Under the pieces are notes generated by a model. The model made no database searches. It worked only from the letters and a program-made list of their open reading frames with translations, and was not told the DNA's origin. Below, piece after piece: positions 17,857 through 26,828 of a stretch of 64,000 nt of DNA (the stretch's first letter is position 1; the number at the start of each line of letters is the position of its first letter). The position numbers and the translations under genes were made by a program. Origin of the DNA: JBEKIK01 sp963845975 (lineage in GTDB: Bacteria; Planctomycetota; Planctomycetia; Pirellulales; Thermoguttaceae); contig CAWJUD010000001.1 of NCBI GenBank assembly GCA_963845975.1, positions 2,108,001 through 2,172,000 of the forward strand. The letters run 5' to 3'.

Positions 17857-19038
17857 ATGGCAACTATCAATGTGGCACTGATAGGCCAGGGTTTTATGGG
17901 GCGCTCGCACTCGAACGCCTGGGGTCAAGTTGCCAAGTTTTTCCAGCCGCCTTTAATCCCCATAATGCATACTGTTTTTGGCCAGAATGAGGAAAATCCC
18001 CAGTCGTTTGCCGCAAATTGGGGTTGGAAATACGCCTCGACCAACTGGGAGCAACTTGTAAAATCGCCCGAGATCGGATTGGTCGATATCGTCACGCCCA
18101 ACTACATGCATGCACCAATAGCAAAGGCGGCCATTGCTGCCGGTAAGCCGGTCTGCTGCGAAAAACCCATCGCCGGCACCCTCGACGACGCCCGCGACAT
18201 GGTTCGGGCGGCCAGGACCGCCAAGGTGAAGACATTTGTGTGGTTTAACTATCGCCGCTGTCCGGCGGTGGCATTGGCCCATCAGTTGGTTAAACAGGGC
18301 AAATTGGGCGATATCCGGCATGTTCGGGCGGTCTATTTGCAGGATTGGGCATCAGAGGCAGTGCCCCTGTTATGGCGGTTCGACAAAAATCAGGCGGGTT
18401 CCGGGGCACACGGCGACTTGAACGCCCACGTTGTCGATATGACCCGCTTCGTTACCGGCCAGGAAATCACCGAAGTTGCCGGGGCGATCGTGGAAACATT
18501 CATCAAAGAGCGAACATTGCCTGCCGGGGTTTCTACGGGCGGAATCGCCCAAGGTCGATCCGGGGCCGAAGGCAAAGGCAAGGTGACCGTGGATGACACC
18601 GTGCTTTTCCTGGCCCGATTTTCCGGCGGCGCGATGGCCAGTTTCGAGGCCGCGCGCCAGGCGACGGGCAACCAAAACCGCAACGCCTTCGAGATCAACG
18701 GCACAAAAGGGGCCCTGAAATTCGACTTCGAGCGCATGAACGAACTGCAATTTTACGATGCCACGTTGCCTCGTGCGGTCCAAGGCTGGTCGACGATCAT
18801 GTGCACCCACGGCGGCGATCATCCTTATGTGGCAAATTGGTGGCCTGATGCGCATATCATCGGTTACGAGCACGGGTTCACCAATCAGGCGTATGACATT
18901 TTAAAATCGCTTGCCGGCGAGGCCCCCGCCGTGCCGCTGCCCGACTTTGAAGACGCCTACCAAACCCAACGCGTGCTGGAAACGGCGTTGAAATCGGCCT
19001 GCGAACGCCGGCCCGTTAAAATTGAGGAAGTAAAATAA
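17857..19038 (+). CDS. Gfo/Idh/MocA-family NAD(P)-dependent oxidoreductase
   Basis: The 393-residue product begins with a Rossmann fold (NVALIGQGFMGRSH, glycines of the dinucleotide loop). It then has the family's CEKPIA motif (around residue 108), where the lysine takes part in catalysis. The C-terminal half matches the beta-sheet domain of these enzymes (DLNAHVVDMTRFVTG with the conserved D-x-x-x-H region). Family members oxidise or reduce sugars, inositols and their derivatives; the substrate cannot be read here. Planctomycetes hold many copies, often for degradation of complex sugars. GAGGAAA precedes the ATG. A terminator-like hairpin follows at 19321. Confidence 0.9.
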   Translation: MATINVALIGQGFMGRSHSNAWGQVAKFFQPPLIPIMHTVFGQNEENPQSFAANWGWKYASTNWEQLVKSPEIGLVDIVTPNYMHAPIAKAAIAAGKPVCCEKPIAGTLDDARDMVRAARTAKVKTFVWFNYRRCPAVALAHQLVKQGKLGDIRHVRAVYLQDWASEAVPLLWRFDKNQAGSGAHGDLNAHVVDMTRFVTGQEITEVAGAIVETFIKERTLPAGVSTGGIAQGRSGAEGKGKVTVDDTVLFLARFSGGAMASFEAARQATGNQNRNAFEINGTKGALKFDFERMNELQFYDATLPRAVQGWSTIMCTHGGDHPYVANWWPDAHIIGYEHGFTNQAYDILKSLAGEAPAVPLPDFEDAYQTQRVLETALKSACERRPVKIEEVK

Positions 19039-19433
19039 CCCTGGCGTGTCTTGACATCCGCAACCAAATAGTTCATTTAGATGGTTATCAGTTTTCAGTC
19101 AAGAGTACAAAGTGTGGAATGAAGTGACAGATCGCGCAAGTGGTTATAGGTGTTCAATTTGCAATTTACAATGACCAATTTGCAATAGAATTGCGCGAAA
19201 AATACATTCAAAAATCAACACAAGGACTTTAAATAAACATTTTCCGCTTTCCGCTATATCCCTTGCGAGCCGCTCCCCCTACCCCCATCGCGGCTCGCAT
19301 TAGTTCGTTGCGCGACGAAAGAGCGCCATCGGCAGAAGGATGCTGCCCATGGCGCTCAATTTTTTAAGGGCGAGGAGCGAGTGAAAAGAGGTTGTGAAAA
19401 TGGGGTCGGCTCCCAGCGCAGAGCGGATCGCCT
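19039..19433. other. Convergent intergenic region with AT repeats and a terminator
   Basis: This stretch separates the stops of two convergent genes. It contains a GCAAATT-family block at about 19156-19190 (in the TTTGCAATTTACAA orientation) and a strong terminator hairpin at 19321-19365. No gene is supported. Confidence 0.55.
19321..19365 (+). terminator. Rho-independent terminator
   Basis: A 15-base stem (GAGCGCCATCGGCAG, 19321-19335, with CTGCCCATGGCGCTC, 19343-19357; one mismatch) encloses a 7-base loop and is followed by AATTTTTT on the plus strand. It would end transcripts from the oxidoreductase gene. On the minus strand the U-tract is only three bases, so it may act weakly for the convergent protease gene too. 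Confidence 0.8.
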
Positions 19434-22400
19434 TCAGCAAATCCGCTCCCAAAGTGGCGCAGGACTGTCGGAATTAAGATCCAAAGACATCGTTTCCTGG
19501 AAAAACTCGTCGGCGGCAAGGTGGTAAAGTTCGCGGGATGTTGCGCTTGATCGCCCAGTCCGCACAAAGGCCATCCATGACGTGTTGATTGCCGGAATGT
19601 TAAATTCCTGGGTCGATTGCGAAGCAAACAAACGATCGCGAACTTTCAAAACTTTGTTAGGCGTTGGATCCGGCTCTTGTCCGGTGTTGAAAAACCAATC
19701 ACGCCCGGCAGAAAATGTTTGGCAAGTTTGAGGCGTATTCGCAGCCATGATTTGGGTTATCGCCAGGGTTCGGGGGAACGCGCCGAACTGCGGAATGGCG
19801 CTGAACGAAATGGACCCGGACGGATCGGCCGCTTGAAATCCCCAGCAGTTATTCTGCAAATCGGTCCAGGTGAGCGGGCCTGGTTGATCGAATCCCCAAG
19901 GATTATAGAGTGTAAACGTGCCCATTGTATTGTCGTAACCAATCACGGCATAAGCATGGCCGGCATACAGGCCGGAGTTCGGGTCCGTTGTTCCATTAGT
20001 GCAAATGCCCACGGCCAAATTGCTGTTTATCGCATTGATCATGGCTTGCTGGTTGCTAAGATCGTAGTAGGTTGCAGGATGGCCGAGCACTTGGGCGTAA
20101 ACGGTGGCCGGAATTCCGCCCTCGATGGAGCTATAGCAGTTGGTCCCATAGCCGCCGCCTTGGACGATCTCGTTAAGCTGGGCGTAAGCCTTTTCTGCAA
20201 GAGGGATCCAAAGCGTGTTGGTTGGGTCATTATTCATCATGCCATAGTCTGCATATACGAGCGCCCCGCTGGAGTCGGTAGGCAACATGGCATCGACTGA
20301 CACGTAGTTCGCAACCCCGTTCAAATAGAAGCGGACGGTCCAGGTGCCGTCGCCGTTGTCGCGGAACATGTTCTGGATGGCGGTGGACGAACTGTCGGCG
20401 ACACTGCCCAGTGCTGTTATGAAATAACAATCGCCCAGCCTGCCTTGGAATTCGTCGGCATGGGACGGAATGCCGCCGGCAGCGGCGTTGAACAACGAAC
20501 CGGATATCGTCGTGTACGAATATGTTTGACCGGCTGGAATGTTGGCGTCGATGAGGGGATAATCGGAGCCATAAAACCATTTGTCGATCAACTTAGTGAA
20601 ATTAGCGCCTGTAGTGAGATAAGTGAGATTGCCTAACCTTTGACCCTGGTACCATGTATTGGCGAAGTTGCCGTTGATCACGTCGCCGGCCAACACTTGT
20701 ACGTAACCGGGCATGTTCAGCCCGGAGGCATTTAACAAAATGGTTTTCAGATCGTTGAAATCCAACTGGCCCAAAGTGCCGTTGGAGGCCGGGCAGACAC
20801 TCTGGAGAATATCGATCATATCCTGGCGGTCTATCGACCCATCGACAAACAAGCTCTGGGTGAGATTGGCCAAGGCGGCATCGTACAGGCCCAAGAAATT
20901 GGTGCTGCTGATGATAGTTACAGTCGTGGATCCATGAATTGTTCCGCTGGCGGCCGTGACCGTGATGTTGCCCGGCGCTGCTGCCGCAATGAACAATCCG
21001 CTTGTTGTTATCGCGCCCCCGCTCGTAGACCAATTGAACGCCGGTTGTACGGCCATCGGGGAGCTGAACTGGTCGAATGCCAAAGCGTTTAATTGTAGTG
21101 TTAAGTTTGGGTAAATAATTTGATTGGCGGGATATACGAGAATACTGGTAAACGTTTGGTTTACAACTACGGTGACGCTGCTGGAGACCGGCAGATTGCC
21201 GGAGTCGATGATAGTCGCAGTAAAGATATAAGTACCGGCCTTATAAAAAGTGACCGTAGTGTTCTTGGCGGCATTGGTCCAATTTATACTGAAGGTCGGC
21301 GCCAAGGCCCCGCTGGGAATCGACGTGGGAATCCAGCAGTAGTAGAGGTTTCCTTCGCCGGCGTCGTCCGCTCCTAGAACCGAGAGCTGCGCCGAGGCGC
21401 CCGTTACGGGATTGGCTGCCGCGGCGGCAGCCCTGGCCAAGGTGGGTGCGTGATTGATGTCGATCACGCTCGCCGTGCCGCTGATCGCGCCGACTGCGGC
21501 CCTGACCGTTGCCGAGGCGGTCGTCCCGGGAGCGGTATACAAGCCCGTGGGAGTAATCGTGCCCGCGGTGGCCGTCCAGGTGAACGTCGGCTGGATCGAT
21601 AGGGCGTTGCCGAATTGGTCGTATCCGCTGGCCCTGAATTGTTGTGTTCCGCCGGCGGAAAGAGTCGCGTTGCCGGGATTTACCGTTATCCTTGTGAGTG
21701 TATTGTTCACAACCACCGTGACACTGCTACTGGCCGCATGACCCGCGGTATCGATAAGCGCGGCGGTAAAGACATACGTGCCGGCGGTCTTAAAAGTAAC
21801 CGTGCTGTTCTTGGCGGCATTAGTGCCGTTAATGCTGAAGGTCGGCGTCAAAGCGCCGCTGGGGCGAGAGGTCGTGGTCCAGGTATATTTGATATTGCTT
21901 TCATCGGCGCCATCCGCGCCTAGAACCGAGAGCTGCGCAGTAGTGCCTGTTACGGGATTGGGCGTGGCCGCGGCAGCCCTGGCCACTACGAGATTGCCGA
22001 CCACCCGCATGCTCGCGGTACCCCGGATCGAGCCGACGGCCGCCGTGACGGTGCCGATGCCGCCGGTGCCCGGCGCGGTCAAAAAGCCATTATGGGCATT
22101 TATCGTTCCTAGGGTAGTAGTCCAAGTGAAGGCGGGTTGGATCTTAAAGAGGCTGCCGAACTGATCGATGCCGGTGGCTGTAAACTGCTGCGTTCCCCCG
22201 GCCGGAACGTTCGTTATGGAAGGAATCACCGTGATGCCGGCAATCGTTTGACTGACGGTCGCCGTGACGTTGCTTGTGGCGGTAAGTTTACCCGCGTCGA
22301 TGATCGTCGCCTTAAAGCCGTAAGTCCCGGCCGTCCTAAAAGTAACCGTGGTATTTTTGGCTGCATTTGTGCCGTTGGCGCTGAAACTCGGAGCCTGGGC

Positions 22401-22736
22401 CCCGCTGGGCAGCGACGTGGTCGTCCAGGCGTACTTGAGATTGCTTTCACCGGCGTCATCGGCGCCTAGAACCGAGAGTTGCACCGTAGTGCCGGTCACG
22501 GGATTGGACGTTGCGGCGGCAGCCCTGGCCACTGTCGGAGCGTGATTGAGCGATGCGGCGGCGGCGACCGCAATATTTGCAGGATTGACGGCGGATGTGG
22601 CTTGCTGCAACTCGCCGTAAAGGACTGTCGCACTCAACAGTGTCCGAGGCTCGAGCATTTCCGCGCGCAAAATTCTTTTCGCGGCGGTCTTCTTCTTGTT
22701 GCGCGAATTGCGCGATCGGGAAAAATCGCGGATCAT
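19434..22736 (-). CDS. Large secreted calpain-like cysteine protease with Ig-like repeats and LEPRxLL signal
   Basis: The 1100-residue product starts with a basic stretch and LEPRTLLSA (residues 28-36), the planctomycete signature found at the N-terminus of very large exported proteins. Residues about 55-625 hold three long repeats of about 175 residues, each built of two beta-sandwich halves (PVTG...QLSVLGAD..., then AGGTQQF...DQFG). Residues about 640-700 resemble a dockerin/EF-hand-like stretch (VDGSIDRQDMIDIL, LGQLDFNDLKTIL). The protease domain follows: GRLGDCYF with Cys770, AGHAYAVIGYD with His927, and YNPWG with Asn945, which is the calpain triad order. GGGAGG lies 7 bases before the ATG. 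The likely role is extracellular or surface proteolysis, possibly calcium-dependent (inferred). Confidence 0.85.
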   Translation of the reverse strand: MIRDFSRSRNSRNKKKTAAKRILRAEMLEPRTLLSATVLYGELQQATSAVNPANIAVAAAASLNHAPTVARAAAATSNPVTGTTVQLSVLGADDAGESNLKYAWTTTSLPSGAQAPSFSANGTNAAKNTTVTFRTAGTYGFKATIIDAGKLTATSNVTATVSQTIAGITVIPSITNVPAGGTQQFTATGIDQFGSLFKIQPAFTWTTTLGTINAHNGFLTAPGTGGIGTVTAAVGSIRGTASMRVVGNLVVARAAAATPNPVTGTTAQLSVLGADGADESNIKYTWTTTSRPSGALTPTFSINGTNAAKNSTVTFKTAGTYVFTAALIDTAGHAASSSVTVVVNNTLTRITVNPGNATLSAGGTQQFRASGYDQFGNALSIQPTFTWTATAGTITPTGLYTAPGTTASATVRAAVGAISGTASVIDINHAPTLARAAAAAANPVTGASAQLSVLGADDAGEGNLYYCWIPTSIPSGALAPTFSINWTNAAKNTTVTFYKAGTYIFTATIIDSGNLPVSSSVTVVVNQTFTSILVYPANQIIYPNLTLQLNALAFDQFSSPMAVQPAFNWSTSGGAITTSGLFIAAAAPGNITVTAASGTIHGSTTVTIISSTNFLGLYDAALANLTQSLFVDGSIDRQDMIDILQSVCPASNGTLGQLDFNDLKTILLNASGLNMPGYVQVLAGDVINGNFANTWYQGQRLGNLTYLTTGANFTKLIDKWFYGSDYPLIDANIPAGQTYSYTTISGSLFNAAAGGIPSHADEFQGRLGDCYFITALGSVADSSSTAIQNMFRDNGDGTWTVRFYLNGVANYVSVDAMLPTDSSGALVYADYGMMNNDPTNTLWIPLAEKAYAQLNEIVQGGGYGTNCYSSIEGGIPATVYAQVLGHPATYYDLSNQQAMINAINSNLAVGICTNGTTDPNSGLYAGHAYAVIGYDNTMGTFTLYNPWGFDQPGPLTWTDLQNNCWGFQAADPSGSISFSAIPQFGAFPRTLAITQIMAANTPQTCQTFSAGRDWFFNTGQEPDPTPNKVLKVRDRLFASQSTQEFNIPAINTSWMAFVRTGRSSATSRELYHLAADEFFQETMSLDLNSDSPAPLWERIC

Positions 22737-23230
22737 GATTTTCCTCCCGGCTGAACGAGTACGCCAATCCCTATAAATAGTTGCAGGGTTTTAACGGGAA
22801 AAAAATGAGAAGGCACGCTAAGACGAGGTATTGCCGCTATATATAAAGAATAGCTCAATAATGCCGGCCAACACCCAAACCCAGCCGCGCGGGTGGAATG
22901 GATAACCGGCCAATAAGTATGGATCGCCTTTTGCCGAAATACTTCGGCAACCTATTCCTGGCAAAAATGAGACTCGTTGTGCCGAATCGACTCTAAATAA
23001 CAATAATTCCGGTGATATGATAATTACAAGCGGTACAATGCTTCCACAACCAGATTGGCCGGGAACTTGAAATTGACCGCGGCCTTAGTGCCCGGTTCTT
23101 CCAGTGCCTGGCAAGCGCCTTTACGCCGGCAATATTGTCCGCGGATGGGGAATCGACCGTCGGCTTAGCCGGAATCATTGGTGGTTCAGGCCTTGTTTGT
23201 TCCTCTTCGCCTTCGCCGCTGGCTGGATGG
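22737..23230. other. Intergenic region between two minus-strand genes
   Basis: No complete gene is supported. A possible frameshifted remnant lies at 23024-23178 (separate entry). The stretch 22800-23020 is AT-rich with no recognisable element and should contain the promoter of the large protease gene. Confidence 0.4.
23024..23178 (-). pseudogene. Possible small broken gene downstream of the YugP-type protease
   Basis: From an ATG at 23178 one frame reads MIPAKPTVDSPSADNIAG then VKALA. A shift near 23110 continues as ALEEPGTKAAVNFKFPAN then LVVEALYRL and a TAA at 23024. Both parts look protein-like and neither is convincing alone. This would be a product of about 50 residues. The alternative is chance similarity; there is no good ribosome site and I do not recognise the product. 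Confidence 0.22.
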
Positions 23231-23917
23231 CTAATCCCTATTGCTTCCACCGGTAAATCGCATGATTAGATAGAGCAAAGTCATAATGGCTTGCAGCGTG
23301 GCGGCGACGTAGGTCAAGGCGGCGGCGCTAAGGACTTTTTTAACGTAGACCAGTTCCTCGTCGTTGATGATGCCCAATTGCACCAGTTGCGCCTTTGCGC
23401 GGTTGCTGGCGTTGAACTCCACGGGCAGATTTACAAGTTGAAAGAAGACAAAGCAACTAAATAATCCGATTCCCGCCCAGAGCAAGTATTGGCTGAACAC
23501 AGCACCTAGAACAACCATCAACATGCCAAGGCCGCTGCCTAAATTGGCCGTCGGCACGACGACATTGCGGATCGCAAGCGGGGCATAGGCACGGGCGTCT
23601 TGAATCGCATGACCGGACTCGTGGGCGGCTATGCCCACCGCCGCCAGCGTGCGGCTTTGATAGACTTCCTGGGAAAGCCGCAAGACCTTGGCGCGGGAAT
23701 CGTAATGGTCGGTCAAGCGGCCGGGTATTTCCTCGATTTCCACATTTTGGATGCCGGCCGAATCGAGAATGTGCCTGGCCGCCGCCGCCCCGCTTAGCGG
23801 CGCCGCGCGCTGCTGCGCTTGCGAGTAAGCGATTTGAATGCGCATCTGCGCCCAAAGTCCCAGCAAAAACGCCGGGGCAATGTACAAAAAATACATCGGG
23901 TCCCAATAATGAAACAT
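23231..23917 (-). CDS. YugP-type zinc membrane metallopeptidase
   Basis: The 228-residue product matches the neutral zinc metallopeptidase family typified by YugP. An N-terminal membrane helix (about residues 8-24) is followed by a soluble segment with SAGIQNVEIEEIPGRLTDHY. The zinc motif is HESGHAIQ (residues 99-106), followed by two or three membrane segments (about 123-160 and 203-218). The glutamate of the third ligand is likely in NLPVEFNASNRA. It should act at the membrane on unknown protein substrates. AAAGGAG sits 8 bases before the ATG. Length is normal for the family. Confidence 0.88.
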   Translation of the reverse strand: MFHYWDPMYFLYIAPAFLLGLWAQMRIQIAYSQAQQRAAPLSGAAAARHILDSAGIQNVEIEEIPGRLTDHYDSRAKVLRLSQEVYQSRTLAAVGIAAHESGHAIQDARAYAPLAIRNVVVPTANLGSGLGMLMVVLGAVFSQYLLWAGIGLFSCFVFFQLVNLPVEFNASNRAKAQLVQLGIINDEELVYVKKVLSAAALTYVAATLQAIMTLLYLIMRFTGGSNRD

Positions 23918-24205
23918 TTATCTTCTCCTTTGAAATATCTTATTCAGCGGCGAGTAATGTTGACCAATTATATAGTGTTGTTGCGATTCGCCTAATTGGA
24001 TTTTTCATTTATTTATACGCATAATATAATCCATTAGTTCAGCCGACGCCCCCCACTAAGTAAGTAGATAAAGCCGCTCGAAAAAGCAAGTTTAAACCGT
24101 GTTTTTCAATTTTCCTTGCCGGGCAATGTCTTGTATCATTTCTCAGGTCAGTTATATTGATGGATTCACAATTTTAAAAGCCAGGCCCCCGAGGGGAGAG
24201 TATCG

Positions 24206-24481
24206 ATGTCGCAAGAATGTCAGGTTTGCGGAAAAAAGCCCGTCATGGGCAATTCAGTCGCCCATCGCGGCAAGGCAAAATACCTGGGCGGCGTGGGCAC
24301 GAAGGTGACCGGTATTTCCCGGCGGCAGTTCAAGCCGAATCTGCAACGCGTACACGTGAGCATGGCAAACGGCACGCGGAAAACGGTCCGAGTGTGCACC
24401 CAGTGCATTCGCAGCGGCGCGATAACCAAGGTTGTGCGCCAGGCCCCGTTCAAACTCGCTAAAACGGCCGAAAAGAAGTAG
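24206..24481 (+). CDS. rpmB: 50S ribosomal protein L28
   Basis: The 91-residue protein has the zinc-binding form of L28: CQVCGKKPVMGNSVAHRG at the N-terminus and a second pair in RVCTQCIRSG. The central RRQFKPNLQRVHV segment is the typical rRNA-binding part. L28 is part of the large ribosomal subunit. GGGGAGAG precedes the ATG by 5 bases. The gene is followed by about 110 bases of dispersed AT-rich repeats and then gatC. Confidence 0.95.
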   Translation: MSQECQVCGKKPVMGNSVAHRGKAKYLGGVGTKVTGISRRQFKPNLQRVHVSMANGTRKTVRVCTQCIRSGAITKVVRQAPFKLAKTAEKK

Positions 24482-24598
24482 GCTTTAGACTGTCGGCTTT
24501 AGGTCTCAAGCAAATTGATTGCAAATTGAAAATTGCAAATTGCAAAATGCAAATTTCAAATTGAACAAATACCCTGACCCCTGACCTGACTCCTATCC
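24482..24598. repeat. GCAAATT-type repeat block
   Basis: The block at about 24513-24566 consists of GCAAATTG, GAAAATTGCAAATTGC, AAAATGCAAATTTCAAATTG and similar units, ending in GAACAAATAC. It is followed by ACCCTGACCCCTGACCTGAC, another recurring phrase (compare 30278 and 31050). Both are members of dispersed intergenic repeat families in this window. Confidence 0.65.
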
Positions 24599-24892
24599 AT
24601 GGCAATTTCTCGCCAAGAAGTCGAAAAGGTTTCTTTGTTGGGCCGTTTGTTGCTTACCGAAGCGGAACTCGACACCATGACCCATCAACTGGGCGATATC
24701 CTCGCCTACATGGATCTGCTCGGCGAAGTGGACACCGAGCACGTCGAGCCGATGGCCCATGCCTTGGATGTGGCCAACGTGTTCCGAGACGACAAGGCCG
24801 GGCCCAGCCTGGATCGGGATGAAGCCTTGGCCAACGCCCCGCATCGCGACGCCGAGTTCTACCTTGTGCCGGCGGTGTTGGGCGAAGTGTGA
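24599..24892 (+). CDS. gatC: Aspartyl/glutamyl-tRNA amidotransferase subunit C
   Basis: The 97-residue protein has the GatC pattern: EVEKVSLLGRLLLTEAEL, then ILAYMDLLGEVDTEHVEP and a C-terminal YLVPAVLGEV, close to the usual RVPKVL end. GatC stabilises GatA and bridges it to GatB in the enzyme that amidates misacylated Glu-tRNA(Gln) or Asp-tRNA(Asn). It lies 89 bases before gatA. No clear ribosome site precedes the ATG. gatB is not in the window. Confidence 0.92.
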   Translation: MAISRQEVEKVSLLGRLLLTEAELDTMTHQLGDILAYMDLLGEVDTEHVEPMAHALDVANVFRDDKAGPSLDRDEALANAPHRDAEFYLVPAVLGEV

Positions 24893-24981
24893 ATCGGTGG
24901 CAGTTGACAGTAATGTCATATTACCGTTTAGCCCCGGCACTTGTGCCGGGAGGATTGGTTATGGATTAAGTTGGATAACCC

Positions 24982-26520
24982 ATGGCATTGATCGATCTTT
25001 CAGCCGTAGAACTTTTGGGCCGACTTCAGGCCGGCGAGGTTGCCTCCGTCGAACTCACCCGGGCGTTTCTCGACCGCATCGGCCGGTGCGACGGCAAGGT
25101 GAAGGCCTTTTTGCATGTCGATCCGCCCGCCGTGCTTGCCCGGGCCGAAGAAATCGACAATCGCCGAAAGTCCGGCAAGCCAATCGGCCGCCTGCAAGGT
25201 TTGCCCGTGGCCATCAAGGATCTGCTCTGCACAAAAGGCGAGCCCACGACCTGCGCATCGCGGATTTTGGAGAATTTCCGGCCCCCTTACGATGCCACCG
25301 TGATTGCCAAGCTCAAGGCGGCCGACGCCGTGCTGATCGGCAAGACCAACATGGACGAGTTCGCCATGGGCGGGTCGAACGAGAACTCCGGCTTCTTTCC
25401 CGTACATAATCCCTGGGATCTTTCGCGCATTCCCGGCGGGTCCAGCGGCGGGTCGGCGGCCTGCGTGGCCGCACAAATGGCCCCGCTCTCGATCGGCAGC
25501 GATACCGGCGGCTCGATCCGCTGTCCGGCTGGCCTGTGCGGCATCAGCGGCCTGAAACCCACATACGGGCGCGTCAGCCGCTACGGGCTGGTGGCCTTCG
25601 CCAGCAGCCTGGACCAGATCGGCCCATTCGGCCATACAGCCCAGGATATTGCGTTGCTTTTGGAAGTCCTGGCCGGGCACGACCCGCTCGATTCCACTTC
25701 GATCGACGTGCCCGTACCGCCGTACACCAAAACCATCGGCAAACCCCTGGAAAACCTCCGCATCGGGCTGGTCCGCGAGCATTTCGGCGAAGGGCTCGAC
25801 CCCGAGGTCGAAGCGGCGGTGCGCGAGGCGGTCCGTGTGTACGAGTCGCTCGGCGCGACGGTCAAGCAGGTTTCGCTGCCGCATGGAAAATACGCCGTGG
25901 CAACATACTATATCATCGCCCCTTGCGAGGCTTCGAGCAATTTGGCCCGCTACGACGGCGTACATTACGGCCATCGCACCAACGAAAAGGAGATGGTCGC
26001 CGAACTGGAGGCCCAGCGCCGAGGGTTGATAAAGTCCGGCGATAGGGCCGGAGCGGATAGACTCGAAAATGCACTGATCCGCATGTACCGCCGCAGCCGG
26101 TCCGAAGGTTTTGGGCCGGAGGTGAAACGCCGCATCATGCTGGGCACCTACGCCCTAAGCGCCGGGTATTACGACGCATATTACAAAAAGGCCCTGAAAG
26201 TGCGACGCCTGATCCGCCAGGATTTTGATAAAGCCTTCGAGGAAGTCGATCTCATAGCCGGACCGGTCACTCCCACTCCGGCATATAAACTCGGCGAAAA
26301 AGTCGACGATCCCCTGGCCATGTATCTTTTCGATCTGTACACGGTGAGCACGAACCTGGCCGGCCTACCCGGGATTTCCATCCCCTGCGGATTCTCCTCC
26401 TCCGGCCTGCCCATCGGCTTGCAACTCCAAGCCCCGCCGTTCGAAGAAGAGCGCCTACTCCGCGGCGCCTACATGTTCCAGCAAGCCACCGACTGGCACA
26501 CGCGCAAACCCACATTGTAG
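24982..26520 (+). CDS. gatA: Aspartyl/glutamyl-tRNA amidotransferase subunit A
   Basis: The 512-residue protein is a full-length amidase-signature enzyme. The catalytic triad is visible as Lys79 (LPVAIKDLL), Ser154 (PGGSSGGSAA) and Ser178 (GSDTGGSIRCPAG), the same numbering as in the structurally studied bacterial GatA. It releases ammonia from glutamine for transamidation of misacylated tRNA on GatB. gatC lies upstream in the same orientation. The TAG stop sits inside a 31-base palindrome (see 26515-26545). The weak ribosome site (GGATAA) fits coupling to gatC transcription. Confidence 0.96.
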   Translation: MALIDLSAVELLGRLQAGEVASVELTRAFLDRIGRCDGKVKAFLHVDPPAVLARAEEIDNRRKSGKPIGRLQGLPVAIKDLLCTKGEPTTCASRILENFRPPYDATVIAKLKAADAVLIGKTNMDEFAMGGSNENSGFFPVHNPWDLSRIPGGSSGGSAACVAAQMAPLSIGSDTGGSIRCPAGLCGISGLKPTYGRVSRYGLVAFASSLDQIGPFGHTAQDIALLLEVLAGHDPLDSTSIDVPVPPYTKTIGKPLENLRIGLVREHFGEGLDPEVEAAVREAVRVYESLGATVKQVSLPHGKYAVATYYIIAPCEASSNLARYDGVHYGHRTNEKEMVAELEAQRRGLIKSGDRAGADRLENALIRMYRRSRSEGFGPEVKRRIMLGTYALSAGYYDAYYKKALKVRRLIRQDFDKAFEEVDLIAGPVTPTPAYKLGEKVDDPLAMYLFDLYTVSTNLAGLPGISIPCGFSSSGLPIGLQLQAPPFEEERLLRGAYMFQQATDWHTRKPTL

Positions 26521-26545
26521 GACGACTTTTAAAGTCGTCTTACAA
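26515..26545. repeat. Palindrome covering the gatA stop codon
   Basis: Arms TTGTAGGACGACTTT (26515-26529) and AAAGTCGTCTTACAA (26531-26545) pair in 14 of 15 positions around one base. The gatA TAG is at 26518-26520. Shorter relatives occur at 2713-2740 and near 16686. It lacks a U-tract, so a terminator role is doubtful. Confidence 0.7.
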
Positions 26546-26587
26546 AACCAGGTTAATAGGATAATTTTACCCACAACGAAGGCGATA

Positions 26588-26791
26588 ATGATGACCGAAC
26601 AAAAATTTCCGCCCGGATGGGATGCTGAAAGAGTGCAACGGTTGATTGCACATTATGAGTCGTTGGACGTAGACGCACAAGTAGCCGAAGATTAAGCCGC
26701 TTTGGAGATGCGGGGTCAAACAACAGTGGTTTTGCCCGTGGAATTAATGCCCGCCATTCGGCAGATGTTTGCACAAAAAACCTCCGGCTAA
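26588..26791 (+). pseudogene. Small antitoxin-like gene with an in-frame stop
   Basis: From an ATG pair at 26588-26593 the frame reads (M)MTEQKFPPGWDAERVQRLIA...VAED, then TAA at 26693-26695, then AALEMRGQTTVVLPVELMPAIRQ... to a second stop at 26791. From memory, intact relatives in planctomycetes and cyanobacteria read straight through this point with a glutamate (AEDEAA), so the TAA looks like a GAA-to-TAA nonsense change. The full length would be about 67 residues. Such proteins are often annotated as antitoxin-like; no partner gene is adjacent here. AAGG lies about 7 bases before the first ATG. Confidence 0.7.
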
Positions 26792-26828
26792 TTCATTGTG
26801 TAATGAGTTTGAAAATAATCTTACATCA

